Source of the DNA: Mytilus edulis
Lineage: Eukaryota > Mollusca > Bivalvia > Mytilida > Mytilidae
Direction: 5' to 3'
Length of the DNA: 64,000 bases
Assembly: GCF_963676685.1 (NCBI RefSeq)
Contig: NC_092348.1
Span: 29,239,386-29,303,385, forward strand
Shown here: in pieces, positions 11,709-21,322 of the stretch
Layout of the letters: each line of letters starts with the position of its first letter
Position numbering within the stretch: the first letter of the stretch is position 1
The notes under the pieces: model-generated
What the model was told of the DNA's origin: nothing
Databases searched by the model: none
The model's input: the letters and a program-made list of their open reading frames with translations, nothing else
Program-made: the position numbers and the translations under genes

Positions 11709-12159
11709 CATTTCAATCATATTCTTTTATTGACTATTTTACTTAGAGGGTTTTAATAAAACAAGATTACTTCGTTTTATTCTTCGCAATCTGTTTGTAT
11801 AACCTCTTTAAAATATATTCTTTTATCACATATCATTTATTTATTTTTTACGTCATACTTAATTTTGTCATATCTATTTTTAAAAGATATGTTTTTTGGT
11901 TTGTTTTTTTGGGTTTTTCTTTTTACTACTTATGTTAATATTTTTTTTTATGATGTGTAATATCCGGATAATTTTAAACATTTTTAACATTTTATTATGT
12001 TTTTATTTTGTATTTGTTAAATAGATATATATTTGTATATATAGTGTCTCATAAGCCTTTCTAGGCTGGGTATTTGTCTTATTTTATTATTGTGCAATGT
12101 ATATTATATAAACTGTATAAACAATCTGTAGACAAGTATGTGACACTTTAATAAAATAA

Positions 12160-12194
<35 letters not shown>
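9655..12194 (+). mobile_element. 5'-truncated LINE retrotransposon with (ATT)n tail
   Basis: The element starts inside the reverse transcriptase reading frame: codons for NIPAEVLKNK lie in frame just before the first Met, next to a TA-rich junction near 9655-9675. It carries an uninterrupted RT frame, then an AT-rich 3' region with a T tract near 11670-11704. It ends AATAAAATAA followed by an ATT trinucleotide array (about 12159-12194). The endonuclease and any first ORF are absent. Truncation at the 5' end and a simple-repeat tail are the usual signature of target-primed LINE insertion; CR1/L2-like affinity is a guess from the tail and domain order. Confidence 0.9.
9713..11560 (+). CDS. LINE reverse transcriptase (ORF2 C-terminal two thirds)
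   Basis: This 615-codon frame has the non-LTR RT motifs in order: YRGITLLSVPCKV (41-53), FIDLKKAFDNV with the first catalytic Asp (110-120), GVKQGCLISPTLFALYINDL (168-187), the YADD catalytic box (210-213) and the thumb-side YKYLG (277-281). The C-terminus has a CCHC knuckle of the RVT zinc-finger type, with C535, C538, H547 and C552 in FCPFCNNAVEDEIHFLINC. The Met at 9713 is internal, since the frame is open upstream. There are no stops or frameshifts over 1.8 kb, so the insertion is comparatively young, but without the endonuclease it cannot be autonomous. The minus-strand frame at 9973-10500 is a shadow. Confidence 0.93.
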   Translation: MLQNIINFCFENGVSPLEWKQGIINPIVKPNSTDVRLPLSYRGITLLSVPCKVYCDILNSRFGDWIEDSGVLVDEQCGFRRKRSCLDQIYSLYSIINDRKLSRLSTFACFIDLKKAFDNVNRDCLWFKLQTFGVNGKILNAVKSLYDNTTCSVRVNNVFTSMFPVSCGVKQGCLISPTLFALYINDLATEIKSLNKGIDIDSINVSILLYADDIVLLGPSEASLQCMLDCVNAWCHKWRLSINCSKSNVIHFRPSSVERSTFNFFCGSHSLVYVDSYKYLGIWFSEHVTWNKTVKELSKSASRALSCLTVKFYAYGGMTYQVFTKLYESLVQPILLYGASIWGLTEHRLINNVQNRASKIFLGVTKLTSNTAVQGDLGWLSCHAKQRLEVLRFFYKLENSDNSRTFYKIHLWSKRKRRSWNCNVIKLFRNMSVEHLMQPGISKELFFKVIKSKLRILDEQLWFTKLWNDNSNVNGNKLRLYRRYKKDLQPEHYVTNAMPRHLRSNLCKLRCGTLPLSVETGRYTKPPIPLGERFCPFCNNAVEDEIHFLINCDIYSDLRFNLFHRAMVMDNSFCTKSDFNQFVFLIQNAELQYELSILVHNMIRRRRALKSNLQS

Positions 12195-12196
<2 letters not shown>

Positions 12197-13860
12197 CCCG
12201 ATTTTCTGTTAATAAAATGTATTGCTATTCAAAAGACAATCTTTCTGAATTTTTCATTCGATTCAATTTAAAATTATTAAAAAAATAGAAATGACATTAC
12301 AAATAGAAAACAAAATACCCCCTCCCCCTTTCCCATACAATAAATTACTTACAATGTGTCTTGTATTTGTCATACACCGTAATCGGATGGTTACAATACA
12401 TTTGTGTCTTACTTCATGCAGTTACAGTAATATTTTTATTGTGTATGTATATTATTTTTAAAAGGTTTATATCTAGATTAATTAGTGAGTTTTATTTTAC
12501 GTTCTAAATGAGCCGTGGGGCGTATTAAAACCTGACCGCATTAGAAAGGAATATCCCACTTAAGTGTTGTCGGTAAAATAGAATACTAAATTTTGCAAAT
12601 CTTTATAAAAAATAATATTTTTTTGACGGTATATAAGATAATGCATATTTTAACATAACATAATCACGGTATCTCCCTCGTGAAAAGCTCTGATTCATTG
12701 CCCGGCATTGGCTATACTGTTTTGTCCTTTAGGGTTTATAGCTCTTCATCGATTTAATAAGCTTTGGATTTTCAAATATGTTGACCTCGAGCATCACCGA
12801 AGAGATTGTATGCGCATCTGGTGCAGAAAAAATAATACCATTTATGTTATTACCACCTCTGGATGATGAACTGATAGTTCCAATTGTATCACAATCACAG
12901 TAGCCAGTACTTCGGTACTAGCATGAAAATACAGATATTGTGTGCTGTTACAAAATTTTTGAAATTATTTGAAATTAAGGAATGTGTCTCTCTCGTGCTT
13001 GATTCCTTGCCCGGTTATGGCTAAAACTTTATATCCTTTTTGGTTTAATGCTCTTCATCCTTTTAATGAGCCTTGAAAATTCATATATTTTATCCTCGAT
13101 CGTCACTGAAGAGACATTGATTGTCGAAATGCGCAAGTCAAAAAAGTACAAAACAGAGTTCTCGATATTTATTCATTCACACATTTTATGTTCTGTCTTG
13201 AATAAATACTTTGTAAATAATATTATAACACATTTTACTTTATGTAAGATTTATATAATTCATACACAAAATACATGAATTATATATATATATTACATAA
13301 AGTAAAAACACAAATTTTACATAAAGAAACGGCTATCCAAATTTCGGATGAGAGAATTTTTTTTTTTTTTTTTTTTTTTTTGAAAAAAACATTTTCTTGT
13401 TATTGAAATTCTCTCTGCAATTTTATAAAAACAACAATTTGTTTTCTCTCGTTTGAATTCCAATAATAAAATCTATAACTTACCATTCACGCGAAAACTT
13501 AAATTCACAGGTTAAGAATTGCAATTGTCACGTTTTTCTTCTGTATCCATGTATTATATCTATCATACGTACAAATATAAATTATTTGCATTGTTTAATT
13601 TAAATGGATTTTTGAAATATGATATTTACAGTGGGTTAAGAAAACATTACAATCCATTTGTAAACTCCTTAATAACTGATATAAATATCTAAAAATCACC
13701 GAAATTTAACACTCAAAGTAAACAATTAATTGATACATCATATAGAAAATCCTCAACAGACCTGTAAAACTGTGAAATCGATCATCAATTTGAAAGATTT
13801 TTATTGTTAAAATTTGTAGATATTCATTTAATTTCAAAAACATCATGTGCGTGGATAAAA
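12195..13860. other. Intergenic with two copies of dispersed repeat C
   Basis: Segments at about 12655-12830 and 12965-13135 share a plan: a TCTCGTG phrase, GATTCATTGCCCGG or GATTCCTTGCCCGG, GGGTTTATAGCTCTTCAT or similar, CCTCGA..C.TCAC.GAAGAGA, then a GCGCA(T/A) end. Related pieces occur near 36.85, 42.6, 22.9 and 25.05 kb. A T-rich homopolymer sits at about 13359-13381, and a near-palindromic TACTTTATGTAA..TTACATAAAGTA pair at about 13237-13305. No gene is seen. Confidence 0.5.
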
Positions 13861-14103
13861 GAGGGCCCGCATGGGGTTTTTGATTATGTGATTACTTGGC
13901 CGTTTTTTAATGATTATTTGATTATTAAGCCAAATATTTCATGATTATTTGATTACCTAGGACGGTATTTTTAGTTTATGATTATTTGATTACTAAAGAT
14001 AAGCAAATATTTAATGATTATGTGATTATATTGGCAAAAAAATGGTGATTATGTGATTACTAGGACCCCCCCCCCCCCCCCCCCCCCCCAATTGAGGGGC
14101 CTC
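13861..14103. mobile_element. MITE-like repeat with internal TGATTATTTGATTA units
   Basis: The ends GAGGGCCCGCATGGGG and (after a C tract) ATTGAGGGGCCTC are imperfect inverted repeats. Between them the unit TGATTATKTGATTA recurs about seven times at irregular spacing, and a long C tract fills 14065-14089. No coding frame is present. Confidence 0.55.
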
Positions 14104-14379
14104 ATAAAAGAGGTTGGCCAATTTCTTCTGTATTTGTTTCACTCACAAGGCCATGTCTAAATATTGGCTAATCCTTTCGGGATTATGACAGAAATAGAAT
14201 AACTTAACATAATGATTTAATTTTGTGATGTTTTTTTTTTTTTTTTTTTTAGAGTCGTCTCTAACCAGAATGAATTAAGGTCAAGTGAAAGTAAATGGGT
14301 CGATCATGTCAGACTTTTTTTTCAAATATCAAATGCAGCTGTAAATCGGGCTGTTATTTTTATTATTTGAAATGTTTCA

Positions 14380-14500
14380 CATTTTGCCACGCGGTGGCCT
14401 TTTATAGCTTCACAATGTTGTAAGGGGCTTACATCTACGTCATTGATGTAGTGGATAGTTGTCTCAAAGGCAATCATACCCCATCTTTTATATCATGTTT
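14380..14500 (-). repeat. Fragment of dispersed repeat A (minus orientation)
   Basis: It includes GGATAGTTGTCTCAAAGGCA and ATCATACCCCATCTTTTAT, the reverse complement of the left end of repeat A as seen at 19637. Confidence 0.65.
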
Positions 14501-15798
14501 ATTATTAAATTATTTTTCACATTTATTTTTGCCTTCATATACGAATTTCTATTTGATGTTTTCTTTTCTTAGTGATGTATCTTTTTTATGTTTCGATATT
14601 AGTCCCAACTCTTTGTTCGTTACACGGTAACAGTAGCCTCAAAATACGAGTTGTGTCGAAAGTATTATTCCAAATGGTCCTTTGTAGCTTTTGTTGTAGC
14701 AGTATTTTTGTCAAACGATTCAACTTTGACTATGTGACTACTATTTGACTGATCTATGATTAGAGATGCCTTCAATTGTTATTTTCATTTGGTTTGATAA
14801 TTTATGGTCGGTTATGAGCATGGTTAAATTTACTCCTTTTGATCTTATGAAATTGGTAGGGCGTATATTGGCAAGTGCTTCTGGGTTCAAAGAGAGAGAG
14901 AAGAGTATATACAAGCATGTATTACATAAACAATAGTCTTCATTTTTGGAAAAGTTAGCCGTAAAATAAATTATAAACATATAGGAGCTCTTCCTTTATT
15001 AACAAAATAACTATAGCTTTTTCAGCAAAAGTTTTTTCGAACAATTCGGAGTATACAAAACCATGACCTCAAACATTTTAAACGACTTTGCTCAGATCTT
15101 ATGGAGATTGTAGCGAAAAAACGGATTTAAATCTTTTAAACATTATTATAACTATCAGCAACAATATTGTTATTAAAACTATGCTCTTATTCAAATAAAC
15201 TGTATGTTACGTGTAAGACTCTTTCTTTCAGAATTCTATTATGAACAGTCTATTTATTTTTATTGAGATATTTTGGTGGTTTCCTATAACAGATATCTAC
15301 ACAGGGTGATACGTATCTCTGTTTTCAATCGAATAAATAATTTTGAAATTTCTCATTGAAAAACATTATCATATCTATAGATAACTGGCTCTGGTATACA
15401 TTTTAAGCTACTAGATTTTTTTCTTTTATTTCATTCTTATTTTCATTTTTTGTCCAAATTTGACTTTTTCAATGATATTATTAGTTACATAGTGTGCTAG
15501 TGACCTAATACGGTATATATGGGGTCAGTAAATTCCATATGGGGATTCGAGCGAAACTATGAAACGATTTTATCTTACCGACTATCTTTACGTGTGAAAT
15601 TTAGACCTATCAAAATGAGCAACTCCTCAATACTGTTAGCATTAAGAAACTACTTCCATTGATCCAACAAAAACAGATACTAACAATAACAACTTGTGAG
15701 GGTTAAATGTGTTATAAATATGAATTTATTTCTTAATCATCAATTTTTTCGTCTGTTGAAACCTTTACGATTTTTTTCTCAGTACCGTTTTGTTTTTA
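14501..15798. other. Intergenic, no supported gene
   Basis: AT-rich unique-looking sequence. A 79-codon minus frame at 14741-14980 has no recognisable feature and is not called. Confidence 0.45.
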
Positions 15799-15942
15799 TA
15801 AAGGGACGTAACACCACTACTAACCGTGTATGAAATAAGCCCCGCCTCCCTACTACCTTATATGGAATATAAAGGGACGTAACTCCTCTACTAACCGTGT
15901 ATGAGATAAGCCCGCCTCCCTACTAACCTAATATCAAATATA
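15799..15942. repeat. 71 bp direct tandem duplication
   Basis: AAAGGGACGTAAC..C.CTACTAACCGTGTATGA.ATAAGCCC.GCCTCCCTACTA occurs twice, starting near 15799 and 15870. It is followed by GGGCGCTTTTAACCAATCAC, which includes a CCAAT-like string, but no gene start is attached. Confidence 0.65.
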
Positions 15943-16121
15943 CACGGTCTCCACGAGGGCGCTTTTAACCAATCACATTCCTAGAAATGTATAGGAGGTA
16001 AGATAAATATGTGTATTTCTGTCTTCTTGATTTTCTATTTGTTCATTTGTTATCAAGTCAAGATGTTCTTTTATTCGTTAGAATGTTAAATGAGGTTTTT
16101 TTTAGTTTCTATTTGGATTTA

Positions 16122-18875
16122 GAATAGAATAGAATAGAATATTTTTATTTACCAAATTAGGGCCCGAGGAGGGCATATAGCATACAGACAATATTATTAT
16201 AAACAATAACATATGCAATACACAAACAATAAAAAATATGTAACAAGTGTTATAAAAATAATAAAATAAAATAACATTACTACAGAAAATACACTCAACA
16301 AAATAGTAGCAATGTGATTATTATTCAATGAATACTATGCTGACATTGACTCAAGTGCACCCGGTAAGAATATTTTCATTAGTAGTTTGGGCGGAGAAAT
16401 CTCAATATAAAAAATACAAAAAAACAATTTAAGCACTCGCACATTTGACTATGAGGTATACTGCAAATAACAAGCATATTTAATAAAGGATATTTAATAT
16501 GACTTATCCGCAGAAAGCACCAAGAGTCGGTGCTTAAAAGGAAGTCCCTACTTGTACTTAATGCAGATGAGTCAAACTCCTAAATTATTTAAAATATATT
16601 TTAAAAACATATTTTTTAAGATTATAGATTCTGTGTCCAGCCAGCAAGAATCATCAAGGGACGGTGCCAGAGAATTTGAAATTCTTCTTATGATCTGTGC
16701 AGGCTAAACAGGGTATCCAAATTCATATTAAAGAGTTATATTGAAATAAGTTATTGCAGATTAAGTTGTCCTTCAATTCTTAGTATCTTCTATATATTTA
16801 TAAAATGCAAATAGTACATTGGGATCCTCATTATTCATTATCCAAATTAATTTGTTATCAATATTCAAATTTTGAAAGTTAGGACATGATTTTAATATAT
16901 TTTGCATCAATTCCTCTCTTTTTTTAATAAATGAGTGTCACATTTAAATAAAAAATGAACTTCATCCTCAACCTCACCTGAGATGCACCTGAGACAAATT
17001 CGGTTTTGTCGAAGAGTACCCTGGTATCTACCAGATTCAATTTGCAAGTTGTGAGCAGATATTCTTAATCTAGTAATACATTTCCTTTGCTCAAAATGTC
17101 GCATTATTGACAAATAATTTTCAAAACCGAAGTTGCACTTGAATGTTACATAAGTTCGTAGTTTACCATCTTTATGTATATCTGGCTGTTTTTCCACAAT
17201 GCAGTATAGTATCCCTTAACAATCTGACCACAGTGTAGTTTAAATGTTGAATATTTTTCAGGAATATGCTTTTCTATGCCTGCCATTTTCCCCCTTAAAA
17301 TATTAATTGATCCATACCAAGAGTTTTTTTTTGTTTCAAATAGCTTTTTAGAACAATTATATGCAGCTTTTAACAAGGGAAATGATGAGCCAATATTTTC
17401 TAAACGATGTCAATATCCTAAAACATGTTCGACTATATCACAGTACAGTGGAAAACGGCCTAATTCAGACAAAACTGCAAAGTTTGTACTTTTTCTATTA
17501 ACACCTAAAATATATTTGCAGAATTTAATATGGAGTTTTTCACAAAGTATCCTTGAGTAAATTGTAAAAAAATCCCCAAATTTCACACCCATATAAAAGT
17601 ATATGCTTTATTGTATGGTCAAAAACATGAATTGCATTTTTAACAGTAGGATTATGCACTAAAAAATCATTACATAGTTTGAAGTATGCTTTTAAGGCTC
17701 TTTGGTATAAATCATTCTGAGCATATGAAAAAGAACATGATGCATTAATTGGATACCCAAATATTTATAATTAGATACACACTCCAGCTCATCTTTGTTG
17801 AAAATAAATTTTTGAGAGATAGGTCTGCCCGCCTTGTTGAATATCAACACTTTAGTTTTCTTAGTATTTATATTTAAGCACCAATCATTGCAAAAATCAT
17901 GAAGTTTATTTAATTTCTCTTGTAGTCCTTCTGCTGAGTTAGATAAAATTACAATGTCATCAGCATACATAAGGCAATGAATGAGTTTGCCATCCAGCAT
18001 AATTAGATCTCTGGTCTGTGTAAAATAATCTGGAAGGCTATTTATGAATATTTTAAACAAGTTAGGACTCAAGTTATCTCCTTGTTTAACACCAAGCTTT
18101 GTTTGAAAGAATTCAGTTATTCTATCATGTATTTTTATACAAGATCTAGTTTCAAGATACATATTCTTCATAAAGCTATAAAACATTGAACTAACCCCAA
18201 TCTCTAACAGCTTAATTATAATTCCGGTATGTATTACTTTATCAAAAGCTTTATGAAAATCAACAAAGCAAGCTAACACTCTCCCATCCTTAGTATTACA
18301 GCATTTATCAAAAATACATTTTAAAACAACATATGGTCAGATGTTATTGCCTTTCTTGTGAAACCTATTTGACAATCATTAATTACATTATTTTCTTCTA
18401 AAAAACTATCCAACCTTATATTAAGTATACTGTTAAAAAGCTTACCAATTGCATTAGTGATGGTTAGACCTCTATAATTATTTGGGTCAGTGACTTCTCC
18501 TGACTTATGTAATACTGGGATATAACCTTCGGTCCAATTTCTTGGGTATAAACCATGAGACAGACAAGAATTAAATATTTTTGAAAGAGACGATAGTAAA
18601 ACATTTTGACTGTGTTTAATCATATTGTTTGAAATGTTATCCAAGCCTGGTGATTTGTTACAACATAGTTTAGAAATGGCAAAAGAAATTTCTTTCTCTG
18701 TTATAAGTTTATCAAGATTATTAAAACAAACATTTTTTTCAAGATTATCTAGCTTTTTTCCCAACTAAGCCACTCTTTCTTTGAATGAATCATGTAATTG
18801 ATATAATCCATTGAAATGTGAAAGCCACGCAGATGGTGCCACAGCAGAACTATGATCCTTATTATCATTATTTTT
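16122..18875 (-). mobile_element. Decayed LINE retrotransposon with (TATTC)n tail
   Basis: Read on the minus strand, the element runs from at least 18875 (SSAVAPSAWLSHFNGLYQL linker block) through RT and zinc-finger regions to a 3' end with TAATTTGGTAAATAAAAATA and a TATTC pentanucleotide array (GAATA copies at 16122-16140 on the plus strand). The start of the element is missing. An isolated 3' end with the same tail lies at about 48960-49062, so the family has at least two copies here. Confidence 0.88.
16907..18875 (-). pseudogene. Reverse transcriptase pseudogene of the (TATTC)n LINE
   Basis: Conceptual translation shows SPGLDNISNNMIK and NNYRGLTITNAIGK (18764-18321), then after a frameshift CFVDFHKAFDKV, LGVKQGDNLSPNLFKIFINS and the catalytic MYADDIVILS (18279-17692), followed by SNYKYLGIQ. 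Further frames at 17592-17410, 17376-17146 and 17197-16907 continue the C-terminal region, ending in a zinc knuckle CLRCISGEVEDEVHFLFKC. At least four frame breaks make it non-functional. Divergence from the 9.7 kb LINE is clear, so it is a different family. Confidence 0.9.
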
Positions 18876-19229
18876 TTAAATATATAAGTAGTAAATATCA
18901 ACATGTCTACAGCAACATTATATATAAGAAACATGAGCAACTTAAAAGATGTTTAGTAGTTCGTAACATATTGAATAGATTTCTTTCATGCTATACACAT
19001 GACCCATTTCTGTTACACCCTCAAGAAATGTAAACATAGGAATAGTTCAAAAGTATATAATAATCTTCAAAAACGTAAATATAGAAATAGTCCAAAAAGG
19101 GTACCATAAACTGAATAGAATTAAATTCACAGTATAACGAAATACAGTTATAAATTGAGTAGCGTGACCAGCCAAACAAAAGAAAGCTTGTACGTCATTT
19201 GTAGTTTTGTATTTTAGTGTTTGACCTAA
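18876..19229. other. Intergenic, no gene seen
   Basis: AT-rich flank of the LINE. The short open frames here have no support. Confidence 0.45.
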
Positions 19230-19495
19230 GGGAGCTACCATTTGATTTTAATGGGGGAAAGGGGGGGGGGGGTGGCTAGGATGGAAAATTTTGTCCTGCA
19301 TTTTTTTTAGCTGTAATCTCTGTCCTGCCTTTTTATTTTTCACTCTGTTCGGTCCTGCCCTTTTTTTTTTTAGTTATCCTGACTTTTTTTTACCCAAATT
19401 GTCGTCCTGACTTTTTTTTAACTCAAAACTCCTGTCCTGCCTATTTTTTTCAAATTACATCCTAGCCCTCCCATAAAAATCAAATGGTAGCTCCC
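19230..19495. mobile_element. MITE with about 40 bp inverted repeats and TAA target duplication
   Basis: The left end GGGAGCTACCATTTGATTTT is mirrored by AAAATCAAATGGTAGCTCCC at the right, and the inverted repeat continues into a GGCTAGGATG / CATCCTAGCC block. TAA flanks both ends (19227-19229 and 19496-19498). A 3 bp TWA duplication with GG-starting termini is typical of PIF/Harbinger-type elements; that class is inference. The centre consists of repeated TCCTG(C/A) plus T-tract units. Confidence 0.85.
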
Positions 19496-19636
19496 TAAGC
19501 TCCTACATCCGTTCCGAGAAATTCGACACAAATTGTTATGTATGTTATGTTGATGCTTTGTTCTCCTAAAGTTCTGTGCTCAAGCAAAATATAGTGTTAA
19601 CTTGTGTACAACGAAATATCATGTGATGATTTCATA

Positions 19637-20080
19637 TAAAAAAAGAAGATGTGGTATGATTGCCAATGAGACAACTGTCCACAAAAGATCAAAATGACAC
19701 AGACATTAACAACTATAGGTCACCGTACGGCCTTCAATAATGAACAAAGCCCATACCGCATAGTCAGCTATAATAGGCTCCGATAAGACAATGTAAAACA
19801 ATTCAAACGAGAAAACTAACGGCCTTATTTATGTAAAAAAATGAACGAAAAACAAATATGTAACATATAAACAAACGACAACCACTGAATTACAGGCTTC
19901 TGACTTGGGACAGGCACATACATAAATAATGTGGCGGGGTTAAACATGTTAGCGGGATCCCAACCCTCCCCCTAACCTGGGACAGTGGTATAACAGTACA
20001 ACATAAGAACGAACTATAAAAATCAGTTGAAAAAGGTTTAACTCATCAGATGGACAAAAATACATCATAGTACGTATAGA
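19637..20080 (+). repeat. Dispersed repeat A, long copy
   Basis: It starts with AAAGAAGATGTGGTATGATT and continues through GCCAATGAGACAACT, AACTATAGGTCACCGTACGG, CCATACCGCATAGTCAGCTA and AATTCAAACGAGAAAACTAA. Shorter copies occur at about 36.3, 37.4, 41.4 and 43.0 kb, and in reverse at 14.4, 22.0, 48.5, 56.6 and 60.8 kb. I know this repeat as very abundant in mussel sequence. It encodes nothing. Confidence 0.85.
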
Positions 20081-20468
20081 TATTATAATTTGTTTAAACA
20101 ATATTCATATTTTCAGATAAATAAATTCAAAGTAAAAAATACACCATAATCGCAGATTTTTTGCTTCAGTCTATCTATTTTTACACATTTTAAACTGATA
20201 GTATCTTGGGAAGTTTAAATGCTACACAATATCAATTTTTATTCGATATTTGAATGCAGTTCAACCAGTTCTAAAAGCATACAAATTCCATCAAACTCTG
20301 AGAAATCGCCCAATATATAACATAAACGTTGTCTTTTAAAATTTAATGTCGAGTGTGATATGGTTCAATTGATACCTACGAATCAGATTCCTATTATTCG
20401 ATGTTGGTTAAATACTTTAGTGTCACGGTTTATATTGATGTAACTACAACTAAAGAAAGATATCACAG

Positions 20469-20637
20469 TGGCGGATCCAGCCATTTTAAAAAAGGGGGGG
20501 GGGTCCCAACCCAGAGTAAAGGGGGGGTTCCAACTATATGCTCCCATTCAAATGCATTGATCGGCCAAAAAAAAAGGGGGGGGTTCAAACCCCCGGAACA
20601 CCCCCCCCCCCCCCCCCCATATGGATCCGCCACTGTA
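20469..20637. mobile_element. Inverted-repeat MITE, family B2
   Basis: The ends AGTGGCGGATCCAGCC and ATGGATCCGCCACTGT are inverted. Inside lie G tracts, TCCCATTCAAATGCATTGAT and C tracts. Copies of this subtype occur near 34.3 and 43.6 kb. Confidence 0.85.
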
Positions 20638-21095
20638 TCAAGACAAAGTGTAATCAGACTTCATGATTCATGAATGATGGCCAAGACAAACGCTAACAAA
20701 CACAAAAAAATAAAGAAACATTACTGAAATGGTGATCAAAGCCTACTTTCAGACGTTAAAGGAAATGTCCTTTGAGCAGAGAGTGATAGGAAAAGAGAGA
20801 AATTCTGAAAAGAGACATTTTGCTACATAGAAAACTCCCCTTAAATTCAAAGAAAATCACAAGTTTGGTCTTCTTTCAGGTCCCAAATTTCCTCATTGTA
20901 CAAATACATGCCAAGATTAAAAGACGCAGCTTATCATTCCAGAACGCCTTTTGCTGTCTGATTTGTTTATGTATATTTCAGCAAATACAGTTGTGCTTTG
21001 ATTTGTTTTGGAAATGTTGGCTGTCCCTCTCCGATCTTACAGTACTGAAAACATATAACAACAATCTAAATAGAACAAACAAAAATGTTGACGAC

Positions 21096-21101
21096 TTTAT
21101 T
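21096..21101 (-). promoter_or_regulatory. Polyadenylation signal AATAAA of the carboxypeptidase gene
   Basis: TTTATT on the plus strand is AATAAA on the minus strand, 27 bases past the stop codon. This gives a very short 3' untranslated region, probably ending near 21070-21085. Confidence 0.7.
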
Positions 21102-21128
21102 TAGCCAACTGTAAACAAGCCATCAGTG

Positions 21129-21322
21129 CTATGTTTGAGGTAAGACTTTCAAGTCATTGGCGAAGGCTATGACACCATCCATTGTCTCCTGGCATGTAGG
21201 GATGATACTGCTTTCTGGTAAAACAAACCCATATCTTCCTGTATCCCTTAGCTCCAAGGTGTAGGAATATTTGATACCAGCTCCACCCTTAGCATAATCA
21301 TCTGATCCACCGGCAGCTGAAT
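21129..21322 (-). CDS. Carboxypeptidase exon 11 (catalytic Glu, stop)
   Basis: It completes Tyr366 and encodes the specificity segment [13 protein letters not shown] (D373), the catalytic [16 protein letters not shown] (E389) and a C-terminus ending DLKVLPQT before TAG. Acceptor is ACACAACAG. Confidence 0.96.

Noticed and set aside
20820-21104. 94-codon plus-strand frame downstream of the carboxypeptidase
   Set aside because: It overlaps the polyadenylation signal and short 3' untranslated region on the other strand and shows no motif.
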